NCBI GenBank assembly: GCA_038750655.1
Contig: JBCDGZ010000038.1
Coordinates: forward strand, 1 to 51,664
Length of the DNA stretch: 51,664 nt
Reading direction: 5' to 3'
From: JBCDGZ01 sp038750655
Lineage (GTDB): Bacteria; Bacteroidota; Bacteroidia; Chitinophagales; Saprospiraceae
This document shows positions 25,751 through 35,135 of this stretch, piece by piece. The notes beneath the pieces were generated by a model. That model saw only the letters and a program-made list of their open reading frames with translations, had not been told where the DNA came from and made no database searches. Both the position numbers and the translations under genes were made by a program. Position 1 is the first letter of the stretch, and each line of letters opens with the position of its first letter.

Positions 25751-28237
25751 ATGAAACTCAGCTATTCCCCATATCGCAATCTATTGCGAGCTATTTGTTT
25801 TATTCTAGCTATTACGACTATGAACTTACAGACCGATGCCCAAGATAATTTACCCTATCAGATGCCTCCCAAGGATATTGCTAACCTCATCGATGCCCCT
25901 CCAACACCGGGTGCAACTCTAAGCCCCTCCAAAGAATGGATGCTACTGCTGGATCGGCCTAACCTCCCCTCTATCGAGGCCATCAGTCAAGAAGAATTGA
26001 GGCTAGCGGGTATCCGCATCAACCCCAAAACCAATGGCTCTAGCCGCTCTTTTTACTACAGCGGTATGCGTATGCGCTCCGTGGATGGACAAAAAGAAAT
26101 CCCCGTCCAAGGATTACCCGCACAGCCACAGATCGAAAATACCAGTTGGTCGCCCAACGGCGACTATATCGCCTTCACCATTACCGTTTCCAATGGAATG
26201 GAGCTTTGGGCCGTCGATACCCGTACGGCGCAGGCCCGCAAGCTCACCGAGGCCATTATCAATGACGCCATGCGGGGCCTGCCCTACCGCTGGTTCTCGG
26301 ATAATAAGAGCATTGTTTACAAATCCGTCAATACTAGCCGAGGCAGTAGCCCCGAAGAATCGCAGGTGCCCGCTGGCCCAACGATCCAGGAAAACAAGGG
26401 CAAATCTGCCCCTGTACGTACCTATCAGGATCTACTGAAAAATGCCCACGACGAAGCCCTCTTCGAGTACTACACCAGCTCTCAACTGATGTTAATAGAC
26501 CTTGAAAGCAATCAAAAACAAAAACTCGGAGATGTCAGCATCATCAATGCCCTGAGCCCTTCTCCTGATGGCCGCTACATTATGGTTACCCGGATGAAGA
26601 AGCCCTTCTCTTACATCGTGCCCTACAGCCGCTTTCCTTTTACGGTAGATATTTATGATAAAACTGGAAAATTGGTCAAGCAAGTAGCCGATATTCCTAT
26701 CGCTGAAAATATTCCTAAAGGATTTGGTGCCGTTCGTACTGGCCCTCGTTCCTTCAGCTGGCGGACCGATGCGCCTGCAACCCTATATTGGGTGGAGGCA
26801 CAGGACGAAGGGGACCCGAAGAAAGAGGCGAACATCCGCGATCAGCTCTTTATGCTGGAAGCTCCTTTTACTACCGCTCCGCAAAAAGGCCTGGCCTTCA
26901 AATTGCGTTACGGCGGGGTCGATTGGGGAACGGATGAGCTGGCCATCGCCTACGAGTGGTGGTGGCAAAATCGTCAGGTCGTCACCAGCCGCTGGTGGCC
27001 CAACCAGGCGCAGAAAGCCAAAGAAGTTATCTTCGATCGCTCCTGGGAAGACAGCTACAACGATCCCGGAGAATTTGAAACCCATCGCAATCAATACGGC
27101 CGTCAGGTGCTGCTCACCACCGCCGATCATTCGACCCTCTACTTAACCGGAAGAGGCGCTTCGCCCGAAGGCAACCGTCCCTTCGTCGATCAATTTGATC
27201 TGGCCACCAAAGAGAGCAATCGCCTGTGGCGTTCAGAAGCACCTTACTACGAATATCCCATCTCCATTGTAGATGAAAACAAGGGTATTGTACTGACCCG
27301 CCGCGAATCTACTGAGGAACCCCCCAACTACTTCCTGCGCGATCTGAAGGCAAAAGATTTGACCCAAATTACACACTTCGAACATCCTTACGCTTCGCTC
27401 AAAGACATCCAAAAGGAGCTGATCAAATACAAGCGGGCCGATGGCATCGAGCTGACCGGTACGCTCTACCTGCCCGCTGGCTACAACAAAGAGCGCGATG
27501 GTCGCCTGCCCGTGCTCATGTGGGCCTATCCCCGCGAATTCAAAAGCGCCGATGCCGCCGGTCAGGTCAAAGACTCTCCTTACGAGTTCATCCGCATCGG
27601 CTGGTGGTCGCCCATCTTTTGGGTCAACCAAGGCTACGCTGTCCTCGATGACTTTGGCATGCCTATCATCGGCGAGGGCGATGAGGAGCCCAACGAGACC
27701 TTTATCGAACAGCTGGTTTCTGGCGCCGAAGCGGCGATCAATAAGCTGGATGAGATGGGCGTAGCTGATACTGATCGGCTGGCCGTCGGCGGCCACTCCT
27801 ACGGCGCCTTTATGACAGCCAACTTGCTGGCCCACTCCGACCTCTTCGCCGCCGGCATCGCCCGTAGTGGTGCCTATAACCGTACTTTGACGCCTTTCGG
27901 CTTCCAATCGGAAGAGCGCACCTTCTGGGAAGCCTCGGACACCTATTTCAAAATGTCCCCCTTCATGCACGCCGATAAGATCAAAGAGCCCCTGCTGCTG
28001 ATCCACGGAGAAGCGGACAACAACTCCGGTACTTTCCCGATGCAAAGTGAGCGTTTCTACGGGGCTTTGAAGGGGCACGGCGCGCCGGTACGACTGGTGA
28101 TGCTTCCCCACGAAAGCCACGGCTACCGCGCTAGAGAGTCGATCATGCACATGCTCTGGGAGATGAATACCTGGCTGGATGTGCATGTGAAGAACCGCAA
28201 ATTGGAAATGGAGGAGGTGAAGCGCAGTAAGCCCTAA
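25751..28237 (+). CDS. Prolyl oligopeptidase-family (S9) serine peptidase
   Basis: An 828-residue secreted peptidase with a signal sequence (hydrophobic about 12-25, ending TDAQ). An N-terminal beta-propeller (about 90-560) precedes an alpha/beta-hydrolase domain. The catalytic triad is readable: Ser683 in GGHSYGAF, Asp756 in HGEADNN and His790 in PHESHGY. The blocks RYGGVDWGTDELAIAYEWWW and RRESTEEPPNYFLRDL resemble the glutamyl-endopeptidase (S9D) branch, so cleavage after Glu is possible but not shown. Four nt after its stop the AhpD-like gene begins, so the two are co-transcribed. Confidence 0.9.
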   Translation: MKLSYSPYRNLLRAICFILAITTMNLQTDAQDNLPYQMPPKDIANLIDAPPTPGATLSPSKEWMLLLDRPNLPSIEAISQEELRLAGIRINPKTNGSSRSFYYSGMRMRSVDGQKEIPVQGLPAQPQIENTSWSPNGDYIAFTITVSNGMELWAVDTRTAQARKLTEAIINDAMRGLPYRWFSDNKSIVYKSVNTSRGSSPEESQVPAGPTIQENKGKSAPVRTYQDLLKNAHDEALFEYYTSSQLMLIDLESNQKQKLGDVSIINALSPSPDGRYIMVTRMKKPFSYIVPYSRFPFTVDIYDKTGKLVKQVADIPIAENIPKGFGAVRTGPRSFSWRTDAPATLYWVEAQDEGDPKKEANIRDQLFMLEAPFTTAPQKGLAFKLRYGGVDWGTDELAIAYEWWWQNRQVVTSRWWPNQAQKAKEVIFDRSWEDSYNDPGEFETHRNQYGRQVLLTTADHSTLYLTGRGASPEGNRPFVDQFDLATKESNRLWRSEAPYYEYPISIVDENKGIVLTRRESTEEPPNYFLRDLKAKDLTQITHFEHPYASLKDIQKELIKYKRADGIELTGTLYLPAGYNKERDGRLPVLMWAYPREFKSADAAGQVKDSPYEFIRIGWWSPIFWVNQGYAVLDDFGMPIIGEGDEEPNETFIEQLVSGAEAAINKLDEMGVADTDRLAVGGHSYGAFMTANLLAHSDLFAAGIARSGAYNRTLTPFGFQSEERTFWEASDTYFKMSPFMHADKIKEPLLLIHGEADNNSGTFPMQSERFYGALKGHGAPVRLVMLPHESHGYRARESIMHMLWEMNTWLDVHVKNRKLEMEEVKRSKP

Positions 28238-28241
28238 GGCC

Positions 28242-28844
28242 ATGAGTTGGATCAAAGAAATCCCGTATGAGGAGGCCTCTCCTCGACTCAAAAAGCTCTA
28301 CGATCGGGTGAGCGGTGGCGGGCAGGTGGATAATGTCTTGAAAGTCCACAGCTTGCGACCGCACACCTTGACGGGGCATATGTATTTGTACAAAAATGTA
28401 CTGCATAACAGTAATAATACTTTGCCCAAGTGGTTTTTGGAAACCATTGGCGTCTATGTCAGCTGGCTAAACCGCTGTGACTATTGCGTAGACCACCACA
28501 GCGCAGGCCTCAGCCGCCTGTTGGCGGACGAGGAGAAGGCAGCAGGTATACATAAAGCACTGCGCGACGAGCAGCCCGAGCAGTATTTTGAAGGCCGCGA
28601 GCTGGCGGCGCTACAATACGCTGCACAGCTGACTCGCCAGCCCGCGACCGTACAGGAAGCGGACATCGAGCACTTGCGTAACAGCGGTTTGACGGATGGG
28701 GAAATTCTAGAGGTCAATCAGGTTTGCAGCTATTTTTGCTACGTCAACCGTACGGTCTTAGGCCTGGGCGTGGATATTGCCGGAGAAATCATTGGCCTCT
28801 CCCCCAGCGACAGCGATGATCCGGATAACTGGTCTCACGGCTAA
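28242..28844 (+). CDS. AhpD-like alkylhydroperoxidase (carboxymuconolactone decarboxylase family)
   Basis: A 200-residue cytoplasmic protein with the full AhpD active-site pattern E67-x11-C79-x2-C82-x3-H86 (in ETIGVYVSWLNRCDYC followed by VDHH). It belongs to the peroxidase-related branch of the carboxymuconolactone decarboxylase superfamily. The two cysteines form the peroxidatic redox pair, with Glu and His relaying protons; the physiological reductant is unknown. The gene follows the S9 peptidase after a 4-nt gap, although a functional link between the two is not obvious. Confidence 0.88.
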   Translation: MSWIKEIPYEEASPRLKKLYDRVSGGGQVDNVLKVHSLRPHTLTGHMYLYKNVLHNSNNTLPKWFLETIGVYVSWLNRCDYCVDHHSAGLSRLLADEEKAAGIHKALRDEQPEQYFEGRELAALQYAAQLTRQPATVQEADIEHLRNSGLTDGEILEVNQVCSYFCYVNRTVLGLGVDIAGEIIGLSPSDSDDPDNWSHG

Positions 28845-29017
28845 TTCCAGGTACTTACGGAAGCTAATTGTCTAATTTTCCATACCCAGAATATGGTAAT
28901 TTTCATCAAACAACATTATCTTACCGCTATAAGTTAATCGTATAAGAGACCGAAATAGCTGAGTTAAGCGGGTTTCGGATATTGAACGACATAATAAACC
29001 CATGTGAAAATCGTACT

Positions 29018-29371
29018 ATGGAGCAACAGAACCACACGCCCGTATTTGATCTATTCGAACGACAGATTCAAAAGTACATCAAAAAGAAAAGACCTCCCGT
29101 TGACATCCGTCCACAACTAGATTTTGGCTACACTTACGAGAATTACTGTCTAGAAATACAGGAAATTCGCCCCAATTGGATGAACAAAGAGGAAAAGATA
29201 TACCTTTCCGTTGCCAAAGCGCAGTTCGTCAAGTCCAAAAATTCTTGGAAAATCTATTGGAAACGCAGCAATGGCAAATGGGAAAGCTACAAACCCCAGC
29301 CCGAAGTCAAAGACCTCAATGAGTTCTTTAAAGTGATCGACGAAGACCCTATGGGCTACTTTTGGGGCTAG
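29018..29371 (+). CDS. DUF3024 family protein
   Basis: A 117-residue protein. The pattern LDFGYTYENYCLEIQEIRPNW, then KAQFVKSKNSWKIYWKRSNGKWESY, and the C-terminal VIDEDPMGYFWG fit DUF3024, a small family of unknown function. It is rich in Trp and Lys, which may mean nucleic-acid or phosphate binding; that is a guess. I take the ATG at 29018; an upstream TTG at 28982 is weaker. It is convergent with aspS, with an 11-nt gap that lies inside a hairpin. Confidence 0.75.
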   Translation: MEQQNHTPVFDLFERQIQKYIKKKRPPVDIRPQLDFGYTYENYCLEIQEIRPNWMNKEEKIYLSVAKAQFVKSKNSWKIYWKRSNGKWESYKPQPEVKDLNEFFKVIDEDPMGYFWG

Positions 29372-29388
29372 GCCGAAGCCGCCTAGCC
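29366..29388. terminator. Palindromic hairpin spanning both stop codons of the DUF3024 gene and aspS
   Basis: GGCTAGGC (29366-29373) pairs perfectly with GCCTAGCC (29381-29388) around a 7-nt loop. The TAG stop of the plus-strand gene (29369-29371) and the TAG stop of aspS (29385-29383) sit at equivalent positions in the two arms. There is no T run, so it is a possible bidirectional terminator or mRNA 3'-end hairpin rather than a classical one. Confidence 0.5.
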
Positions 29389-31155
29389 GACTTCCTCTTG
29401 CTGTAATTCAATGCGCAACTCATCCAACTGTGCCGTATCGATCACAGCCGGAGCGTCTATCATCATATCGCGCCCCTGGTTGTTCTTCGGGAAAGCGATA
29501 AAATCGCGGATGGACGACTGCCCGCTCATCACAGCGCAGAGGCGGTCGAAGCCAAAGGCGATGCCACCGTGCGGCGGTGCGCCGTACTCGAAGGCGCCGA
29601 GCAGAAATCCGAACTGCGCCTCGGCCTCTTCTTTGGTGAAGCCCAGGAGATCGAAGTTGCGGGATTGCAGGTCGCGATCGTGGATACGAATAGACCCCCC
29701 ACCGATTTCGGAACCGTTGATGACCAGGTCATAGGCATCAGCACGCAGGCTCTTCATAGTCTCGTGATCACCGTTGAGCATGCGCGGGATGTCAGCGGTT
29801 TTGGGAGCAGTGAAAGGGTGGTGCATGGCGTGAAAGCGCTCTGTTTCTTCATCCCATTCAAGGAGTGGGAAGTCAATGACCCACAGCGGCTTGAAGTCTC
29901 CGTCTTTCATCAACCCCATACGACGTCCCATTTCCAGGCGCAGTTCATTGAGTTGCTTTCGGGTCTTCTCGGTTTCGCCAGAGAGGATGAGCAACATATC
30001 GCCGGGCTGAGCGCCCAAAGCTTCCCCCCAGGCTTTGAGGGTATCGTCGTCGAAGAATTTACCAACAGAAGATTTGACGCTGCCATCCGCATTGAATTTC
30101 ACGTAGACCAAGCCCTTCGCACCAATCTGCGGCCGCTGCATCCATTCGGTTAATTTCTTGATGTCTTTATTGGAATAGTTATCGGCCTGGCCTTCGGCAC
30201 AAATACCTACCACCAGCTCAGCATTATCAAAGACGCTAAAGCCTTTGCCCTGGGCCAGCTCGTTGAGGTTTTTGAATTCCATTCCAAAACGCAGGTCGGG
30301 CTTGTCAGAGCCGTAGCGTTCCATAGCCTCGTCGTAGGACATGCGAGGGAAGTCGCCCAGTTCAAGGTCTAGCACGGTGTTGAAGAGATGGCGCGTTAGC
30401 CCCTCGAAGGTATTGAGGATGTCCTCCCGGGTGACGAAGGCCATTTCGCAGTCAATTTGGGTAAACTCCGGCTGGCGGTCGGCCCGCAGGTCCTCATCAC
30501 GGAAGCACTTGACAATCTGGAAGTACTTGTCCATCCCCGCTACCATCAAAATCTGCTTGAAGGTTTGTGGGGATTGTGGTAGGGCGTAAAATTGGCCAGG
30601 ATTCATTCGGCTGGGCACGACAAAATCGCGGGCGCCCTCCGGCGTACTTTTAATTAAAAAAGGCGTTTCTATTTCTATAAAATCCTGTCCGACCAGGTAA
30701 TTACGTACAGCCAGGGCCAAATTGCTGCGGAAAATGATGTTTTGCTTCACTGTATTGCGACGAATGTCCAGGTAGCGGTATTTCATCCGCAGGTCATCAC
30801 CACCGTCGGTATCATCGAGGATCATAAAAGGTGGCAGCTTAGAGGGGTTGAGCACTTCCAGGCTTTTGGCTTCAATTTCGATGTCCCCAGTCGGCATCTC
30901 AGGATTTTTATTGCTTCTCTCCCGCACTTTCCCACTGACGCGCAGCACAAACTCGCGGCCTAGCTTACGGGCCTGATTACACAAATCTGGATCATCATCC
31001 ATGTTGAATACCAATTGCGTGATGCCATAGCGATCACGCAGGTCGATAAAGGTCATCCCTCCGAAGTCCCGGCTGATCTGCAACCAGCCACTCAGGGTGA
31101 CATCTTGTCCAACATGGCTCATTCTGAGCGCTCCACAGTTGTGCGTTCGATACAT
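29383..31155 (-). CDS. aspS: Aspartyl-tRNA synthetase
   Basis: A 590-residue class IIb synthetase of bacterial type. The N-terminal OB-fold anticodon-binding domain is at about 1-110 (VTLSGWLQISRDFGGMTFIDLRD). The catalytic core has motif 2 (FRDEDLRADRQPEFTQID) and motif 3 (GIAFGFDRL). The bacterial GAD insertion lies between them (about 300-415), accounting for the length. It charges tRNA-Asp, an essential cytoplasmic role. Transcribed alone; the 5' region is A/T-rich and has no exact TAnnTTTG box. Confidence 0.96.
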   Translation of the reverse strand: MYRTHNCGALRMSHVGQDVTLSGWLQISRDFGGMTFIDLRDRYGITQLVFNMDDDPDLCNQARKLGREFVLRVSGKVRERSNKNPEMPTGDIEIEAKSLEVLNPSKLPPFMILDDTDGGDDLRMKYRYLDIRRNTVKQNIIFRSNLALAVRNYLVGQDFIEIETPFLIKSTPEGARDFVVPSRMNPGQFYALPQSPQTFKQILMVAGMDKYFQIVKCFRDEDLRADRQPEFTQIDCEMAFVTREDILNTFEGLTRHLFNTVLDLELGDFPRMSYDEAMERYGSDKPDLRFGMEFKNLNELAQGKGFSVFDNAELVVGICAEGQADNYSNKDIKKLTEWMQRPQIGAKGLVYVKFNADGSVKSSVGKFFDDDTLKAWGEALGAQPGDMLLILSGETEKTRKQLNELRLEMGRRMGLMKDGDFKPLWVIDFPLLEWDEETERFHAMHHPFTAPKTADIPRMLNGDHETMKSLRADAYDLVINGSEIGGGSIRIHDRDLQSRNFDLLGFTKEEAEAQFGFLLGAFEYGAPPHGGIAFGFDRLCAVMSGQSSIRDFIAFPKNNQGRDMMIDAPAVIDTAQLDELRIELQQEEVG

Positions 31156-31306
31156 GATTTTTTATTTTTTAATTCGTGGTAATGTGAGTATAATTTTTAA
31201 TATCAAAAATAGAACCACAAAAATAAGGGTTCTCTATAATATATTCCTGGCGAAATGCTCGAGGAATCCTCTGCCGACCTTAGAATTCTAGGGAAAACCG
31301 CATTAA

Positions 31307-31339
31307 TTGTTAAATAATTCAGTCATTGTCCTAAATTTG
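31307..31339 (+). promoter_or_regulatory. Promoter: TTG (31307-31309), 22 nt, TAAATTTG (31332-31339)
   Basis: Both Bacteroidota promoter elements are present with plausible spacing. The -7 box ends five nt before the ATG of the cotransporter gene, so transcription would start at or next to the start codon (leaderless). Confidence 0.55.
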
Positions 31340-31344
31340 CGGAT

Positions 31345-33744
31345 ATGAGTAGTTCGAAAGCAGCACAGAAGTTTGGGACAGCACCGGTTTTTTTCACGGC
31401 CATTTCAACCATTCTGGGGGCTGTCATGTTTCTTCGCTTTGGCTACGCCGTCGGAAATGTGGGCTTTATCGGCACCATCGGCATCATCTTGATCGGCCAC
31501 GCCGTCACCATCCCTACGGCTATGGCCATCGCCGAAATTGCAACCAACCAGAAGGTAGAAGGCGGCGGCGAATACTACATTATCTCCCGCTCCTTCGGAC
31601 TGGTCATCGGTTCCTCCATTGGCATCGCGCTCTACTTTTCGCAAGCCATCAGTGTGGCATTCTACATCATCGCCTTCGCCGAGGCCTTCAGCTCTCTGTT
31701 CAGCTATTTACAAAGCAGCTACGACCTGCCGCCGCTGGCGGTCTGGCTCCTCAACCATAAACAAACTGTCAGTATCCCGGCGCTTTTCCTGCTGACCGCC
31801 ATCGTACTGGCCAAAGGCGCCGACCTGGGCGTCAAAGCCCTCTACGTCGTAGTGGTCACCCTATTCCTCTCGCTGGCCGCCTTTTTTATGGGCTCAACGG
31901 AATACAGTCAGGCCAATAGCCTACAGCCCTTCGCCACCGTTGGGGACAGCGAAAGCAGCTCGCTGATCAACACCCCAGACAGTAATACAGCGACCCTCCC
32001 TTCGCCCTATACGCCCCTCCCGGACAGCGGCACTCAAGTGCTCCAGCCCGCTGCCGAGCCTGCGGCGGTCCCTCCACCGGCGAACAATCAACAACAGCTG
32101 CCGCCTGTGAGCTTTTTTGTGGTCTTTGCCATCATTTTTCCCGCTTTTACGGGGATGACGGCGGGGGTAGGTCTGTCGGGCGATCTGCGCAATCCCAGCC
32201 GCTCTATTCCGTTGGGGACCCTGGGTGGTACGCTGGCTGGCATGGTCGTCTATGTTTTCATTGCTTATAAGCTAGCGGTCTCCGCTAGCCCAGCGGACCT
32301 GGCCAATACCGATCATCTGGTGATGGCTGATATTGCCTGGCAGGGCTGGTGGATCATTCCGATCGGGCTGGCGGCAGCCACCATCTCCTCGGCATTGGGT
32401 TCTTTGATGGTTGCTCCGCGCACCTTGCAGGCCATTGCCCGGGATCGGGTGCTGCCTTCGCTGGCCTTTAGTCATTGGCTTTCGCGAGGCCGGGGCCCCA
32501 ACGCTGAACCCTTTAATGCGACGATGGTCACCATTGCCATTGCTTTTATCTTTGTGATGATGGGCGGTCTGGACGTAGTGGCAGAGATCATTTCGATGTT
32601 TTTCATGCTGACCTACGGTTCGCTCTGTCTGATCTCCTTCTTGCAGCACTTCGCCGCCGATCCGGCCTATCGGCCGACCTTTAAGTCGCGCTGGTATGTC
32701 TCTTTGTTTGGAGCGGTGGCTTGCTTTGGTTTGATGCTGTTTATGAACGCGGGGTACGCCCTGCTGGCCTTTCTCGGCGTAACGATTTTCTACCTTTTCG
32801 TAAGTTATTACAATCCGGACAAGAACAACATGGCAGTCATTTTCCAGGGAGCAATTTTCCAGTTAAGTCGTCAGTTGCAGGTCTTTTTGCAGAAGGCCGA
32901 GAAGGAGCAAAACGCCAGCTGGCGGCCTTCGATTGTCTGTATTTCCGAGAGTTCCTTTGATCGTCTGGGCGCTTTTGACCTCCTGCGCTGGATTTCTCAC
33001 AAATATGGCTTTGGCACTTATATTCACAAAATCACGGGCTATTTATCCAAGAACACCAACAAAGAGGCCCGGGCCTGCAAGACTCGATTGATTAAGATGG
33101 CGGAGGCCAGTAAGAGCAATATTTATATCGACACCTTGATCAGTCCTTCCTATACCTCCGCCATTGCCCAGGTTATTCAGCTGCCGGGCATCTCGGGTAC
33201 GGATAATAATTTGCTGATGTTCGAATATTCCAAGCATCATCCCGATGGGCTGGCCAACATTGTCGACAACTACAAGTTGATCAAATCCGTCGACTTCGAT
33301 GTCATTGTTTTAGGCAGCTCGGAGCGGGGGTTTGGCTTTAAAAAGAGCATTCATATTTGGATTACTTCTAATGACTATGACAATGCAGCCTTGATGATTC
33401 TGCTCGGCTACATCATTCTGGGCCACCCCGAATGGCAGCAAAGTGTGATCAAGATTTTTGCTATTTTCCCTGAAGAACGAATGGAAAAAGAAAGCTCCCG
33501 GCTTTTTGAACTCATCGAAGCGGGTCAGTTGCCCATTTCTCCCAACAACATCAAGATACTACCACGCAAGCCTGATGTCGATTCGAGGTCTATCATCACG
33601 GAAACCTCTAAGGATGCAGATATGACCATCGTTGGCTTTCGGGGGGAGGCTATCAAGCAGATGGGAACCACTGTTTTTGAGGGATATGAGGAGATTGGCA
33701 ACACTATTTTCGTCAATGCTGCCCAACAAAAAGTGATCAAATAA
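31345..33744 (+). CDS. Cation-chloride-cotransporter-like APC-superfamily permease
   Basis: A 799-residue membrane protein. Twelve or so helices fill residues about 15-490. Opening helix TAPVFFTAISTILGAVMFLRFG and the block GGGEYYIISRSFG resemble the SLC12 cation-chloride cotransporter branch more than amino-acid permeases. The soluble C-terminal domain (about 500-799) contains two alpha/beta halves (FQGAIFQLSRQLQVFLQKAE, DADMTIVGFRGE), as in bacterial CCC proteins. A Pro/Ser/Gln-rich insertion of about 60 residues sits in one loop (about 190-250). It probably cotransports chloride with Na or K, but the ions are inferred. Confidence 0.8.
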   Translation: MSSSKAAQKFGTAPVFFTAISTILGAVMFLRFGYAVGNVGFIGTIGIILIGHAVTIPTAMAIAEIATNQKVEGGGEYYIISRSFGLVIGSSIGIALYFSQAISVAFYIIAFAEAFSSLFSYLQSSYDLPPLAVWLLNHKQTVSIPALFLLTAIVLAKGADLGVKALYVVVVTLFLSLAAFFMGSTEYSQANSLQPFATVGDSESSSLINTPDSNTATLPSPYTPLPDSGTQVLQPAAEPAAVPPPANNQQQLPPVSFFVVFAIIFPAFTGMTAGVGLSGDLRNPSRSIPLGTLGGTLAGMVVYVFIAYKLAVSASPADLANTDHLVMADIAWQGWWIIPIGLAAATISSALGSLMVAPRTLQAIARDRVLPSLAFSHWLSRGRGPNAEPFNATMVTIAIAFIFVMMGGLDVVAEIISMFFMLTYGSLCLISFLQHFAADPAYRPTFKSRWYVSLFGAVACFGLMLFMNAGYALLAFLGVTIFYLFVSYYNPDKNNMAVIFQGAIFQLSRQLQVFLQKAEKEQNASWRPSIVCISESSFDRLGAFDLLRWISHKYGFGTYIHKITGYLSKNTNKEARACKTRLIKMAEASKSNIYIDTLISPSYTSAIAQVIQLPGISGTDNNLLMFEYSKHHPDGLANIVDNYKLIKSVDFDVIVLGSSERGFGFKKSIHIWITSNDYDNAALMILLGYIILGHPEWQQSVIKIFAIFPEERMEKESSRLFELIEAGQLPISPNNIKILPRKPDVDSRSIITETSKDADMTIVGFRGEAIKQMGTTVFEGYEEIGNTIFVNAAQQKVIK

Positions 33745-33846
33745 TCCTTCAAATTCCCCCAAAAAGGGTAGTCTGCACCCACCTTATTTAGAATGATTCT
33801 AAGCGTTCTCTTACAGTTTTATGACAAACTACTGATCGTGTCAAAG

Positions 33847-33854
33847 TATTTTTG
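33847..33854 (+). promoter_or_regulatory. -7 box TATTTTTG upstream of hemA
   Basis: Exact TAnnTTTG match, 38 nt before the hemA ATG. No clear -33 TTG is seen at the right distance. Confidence 0.38.
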
Positions 33855-33892
33855 TGACTGTACACATATACGATTAGAACCCTTAGTAAGAT

Positions 33893-35122
33893 ATGTTAGC
33901 AGGCTATAAAATATTGACCATTACTCATCGACGCAGTCAGCTCAAAGAGCTGGGTCAGTTTGCGGTACAGGCCAATGATGATGCGCTGCTACGGCAGAAG
34001 CTGGAAGAACTCAAGCAGCAATTCGAGCTTGGAGAGCTAATGTACCTTTCTACTTGTAATCGTATCATGTATTTCTTCTATCAGGAAGGCCCACTCAAAG
34101 ATTCTTTTGTTACCAGATTTATCAAGGCTGTCAATCCTGGAATTAAGCAGGATACTTTCATGCGTTTGCACGACTATATCGATCTGCATATTGGAGAAGA
34201 TGCGGTACGACATCTTTTCGAGGTTTCTGCTTCTATCGACTCTTTGGTAGTCGGTGAACGGGAAATTCTTCGTCAAGTACGTCAAGCTTACAATCGCAGC
34301 AAGGACTGGGGTTTGACTGCCGATCATCTTCGTTTGGCAATGGGCATCACGGTTGAGGCTGCTAAGGAGGTTTACAACCAAACCCGGATCGGTGAGAAGC
34401 CAATATCTGTGGTCTCGTTGGCTATTCAGAAATTATTGGCCACCAAATTGCCGCGTACATCGCGCATTCTGCTTATCGGAGCTGGCCAAACCAATACACT
34501 GGTAGCAAAATTTCTGGTTAAGAACGAATTCACTAACGTCAAAGTTTTTAATCGCAGCATAGAGAAAGCCGATTTATTGGCTGAAAAATTTGGCGGTCGT
34601 GGGCATACCCTACAAGAACTTCCTTACTACCGAGAAGGTTTCGATTGCATCATCATTTGCACCGGTTCTACTCGGGCCTTGATCAATACCGAACTTTACA
34701 AGCAGCTGCTCAACGGTGAGCAAGATAAAAAGGTCTTAATTGACCTGGCCATCCCTTACAACATTGATCAAGAGGTTGTGAAGCAATTCCCAGTGGAATA
34801 TATTGAAATCGAAGGTATTCGCTGCTTAGCGAAGGAAAACCTGGGTTTCAGAGAACAAGAGGTCTCCAAGGCCAAGGCGCTGCTCGATCTTCGCATCAGA
34901 GCCTTTCACGACACTTTTCAGCAGCGCCGCATCGAAAAAGCCATGCGTCAGGTGCCCAGCGAGATCAAAGCCATCAAGTCTCACGCAATGAATGTGGTTT
35001 TCAAGAAAGAGTTGGATACGCTCGATGAGGAATCACGCGAACTGCTAGAGCGTATGATGAGTTATATGGAAAAGCGCTGCATCAGCATTCCTATGCAGGC
35101 GGCTAAGAAGTCTATCCACTAA
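33893..35122 (+). CDS. hemA: Glutamyl-tRNA reductase
   Basis: A 409-residue enzyme that reduces glutamyl-tRNA to glutamate-1-semialdehyde, the first committed step of C5 tetrapyrrole synthesis. The catalytic Cys55 is in YLSTCNR. The family block SLVVGEREILRQVRQAY follows, then a Rossmann-type NADPH domain (ILLIGAGQTN at about 196-205) and a C-terminal helical dimerisation domain (about 310-400). No other heme genes are adjacent, and it appears monocistronic. It is convergent with the 429-residue SH3-like protein gene, 13 nt away. Confidence 0.95.
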   Translation: MLAGYKILTITHRRSQLKELGQFAVQANDDALLRQKLEELKQQFELGELMYLSTCNRIMYFFYQEGPLKDSFVTRFIKAVNPGIKQDTFMRLHDYIDLHIGEDAVRHLFEVSASIDSLVVGEREILRQVRQAYNRSKDWGLTADHLRLAMGITVEAAKEVYNQTRIGEKPISVVSLAIQKLLATKLPRTSRILLIGAGQTNTLVAKFLVKNEFTNVKVFNRSIEKADLLAEKFGGRGHTLQELPYYREGFDCIIICTGSTRALINTELYKQLLNGEQDKKVLIDLAIPYNIDQEVVKQFPVEYIEIEGIRCLAKENLGFREQEVSKAKALLDLRIRAFHDTFQQRRIEKAMRQVPSEIKAIKSHAMNVVFKKELDTLDEESRELLERMMSYMEKRCISIPMQAAKKSIH

Positions 35123-35135
35123 ATTCCTATTGATT

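Noticed and set aside
27233..28291. 352-codon minus-strand open frame opposite the S9 peptidase
   Set aside because: Antisense to a gene with a complete catalytic triad. The product looks like low-information antisense protein.
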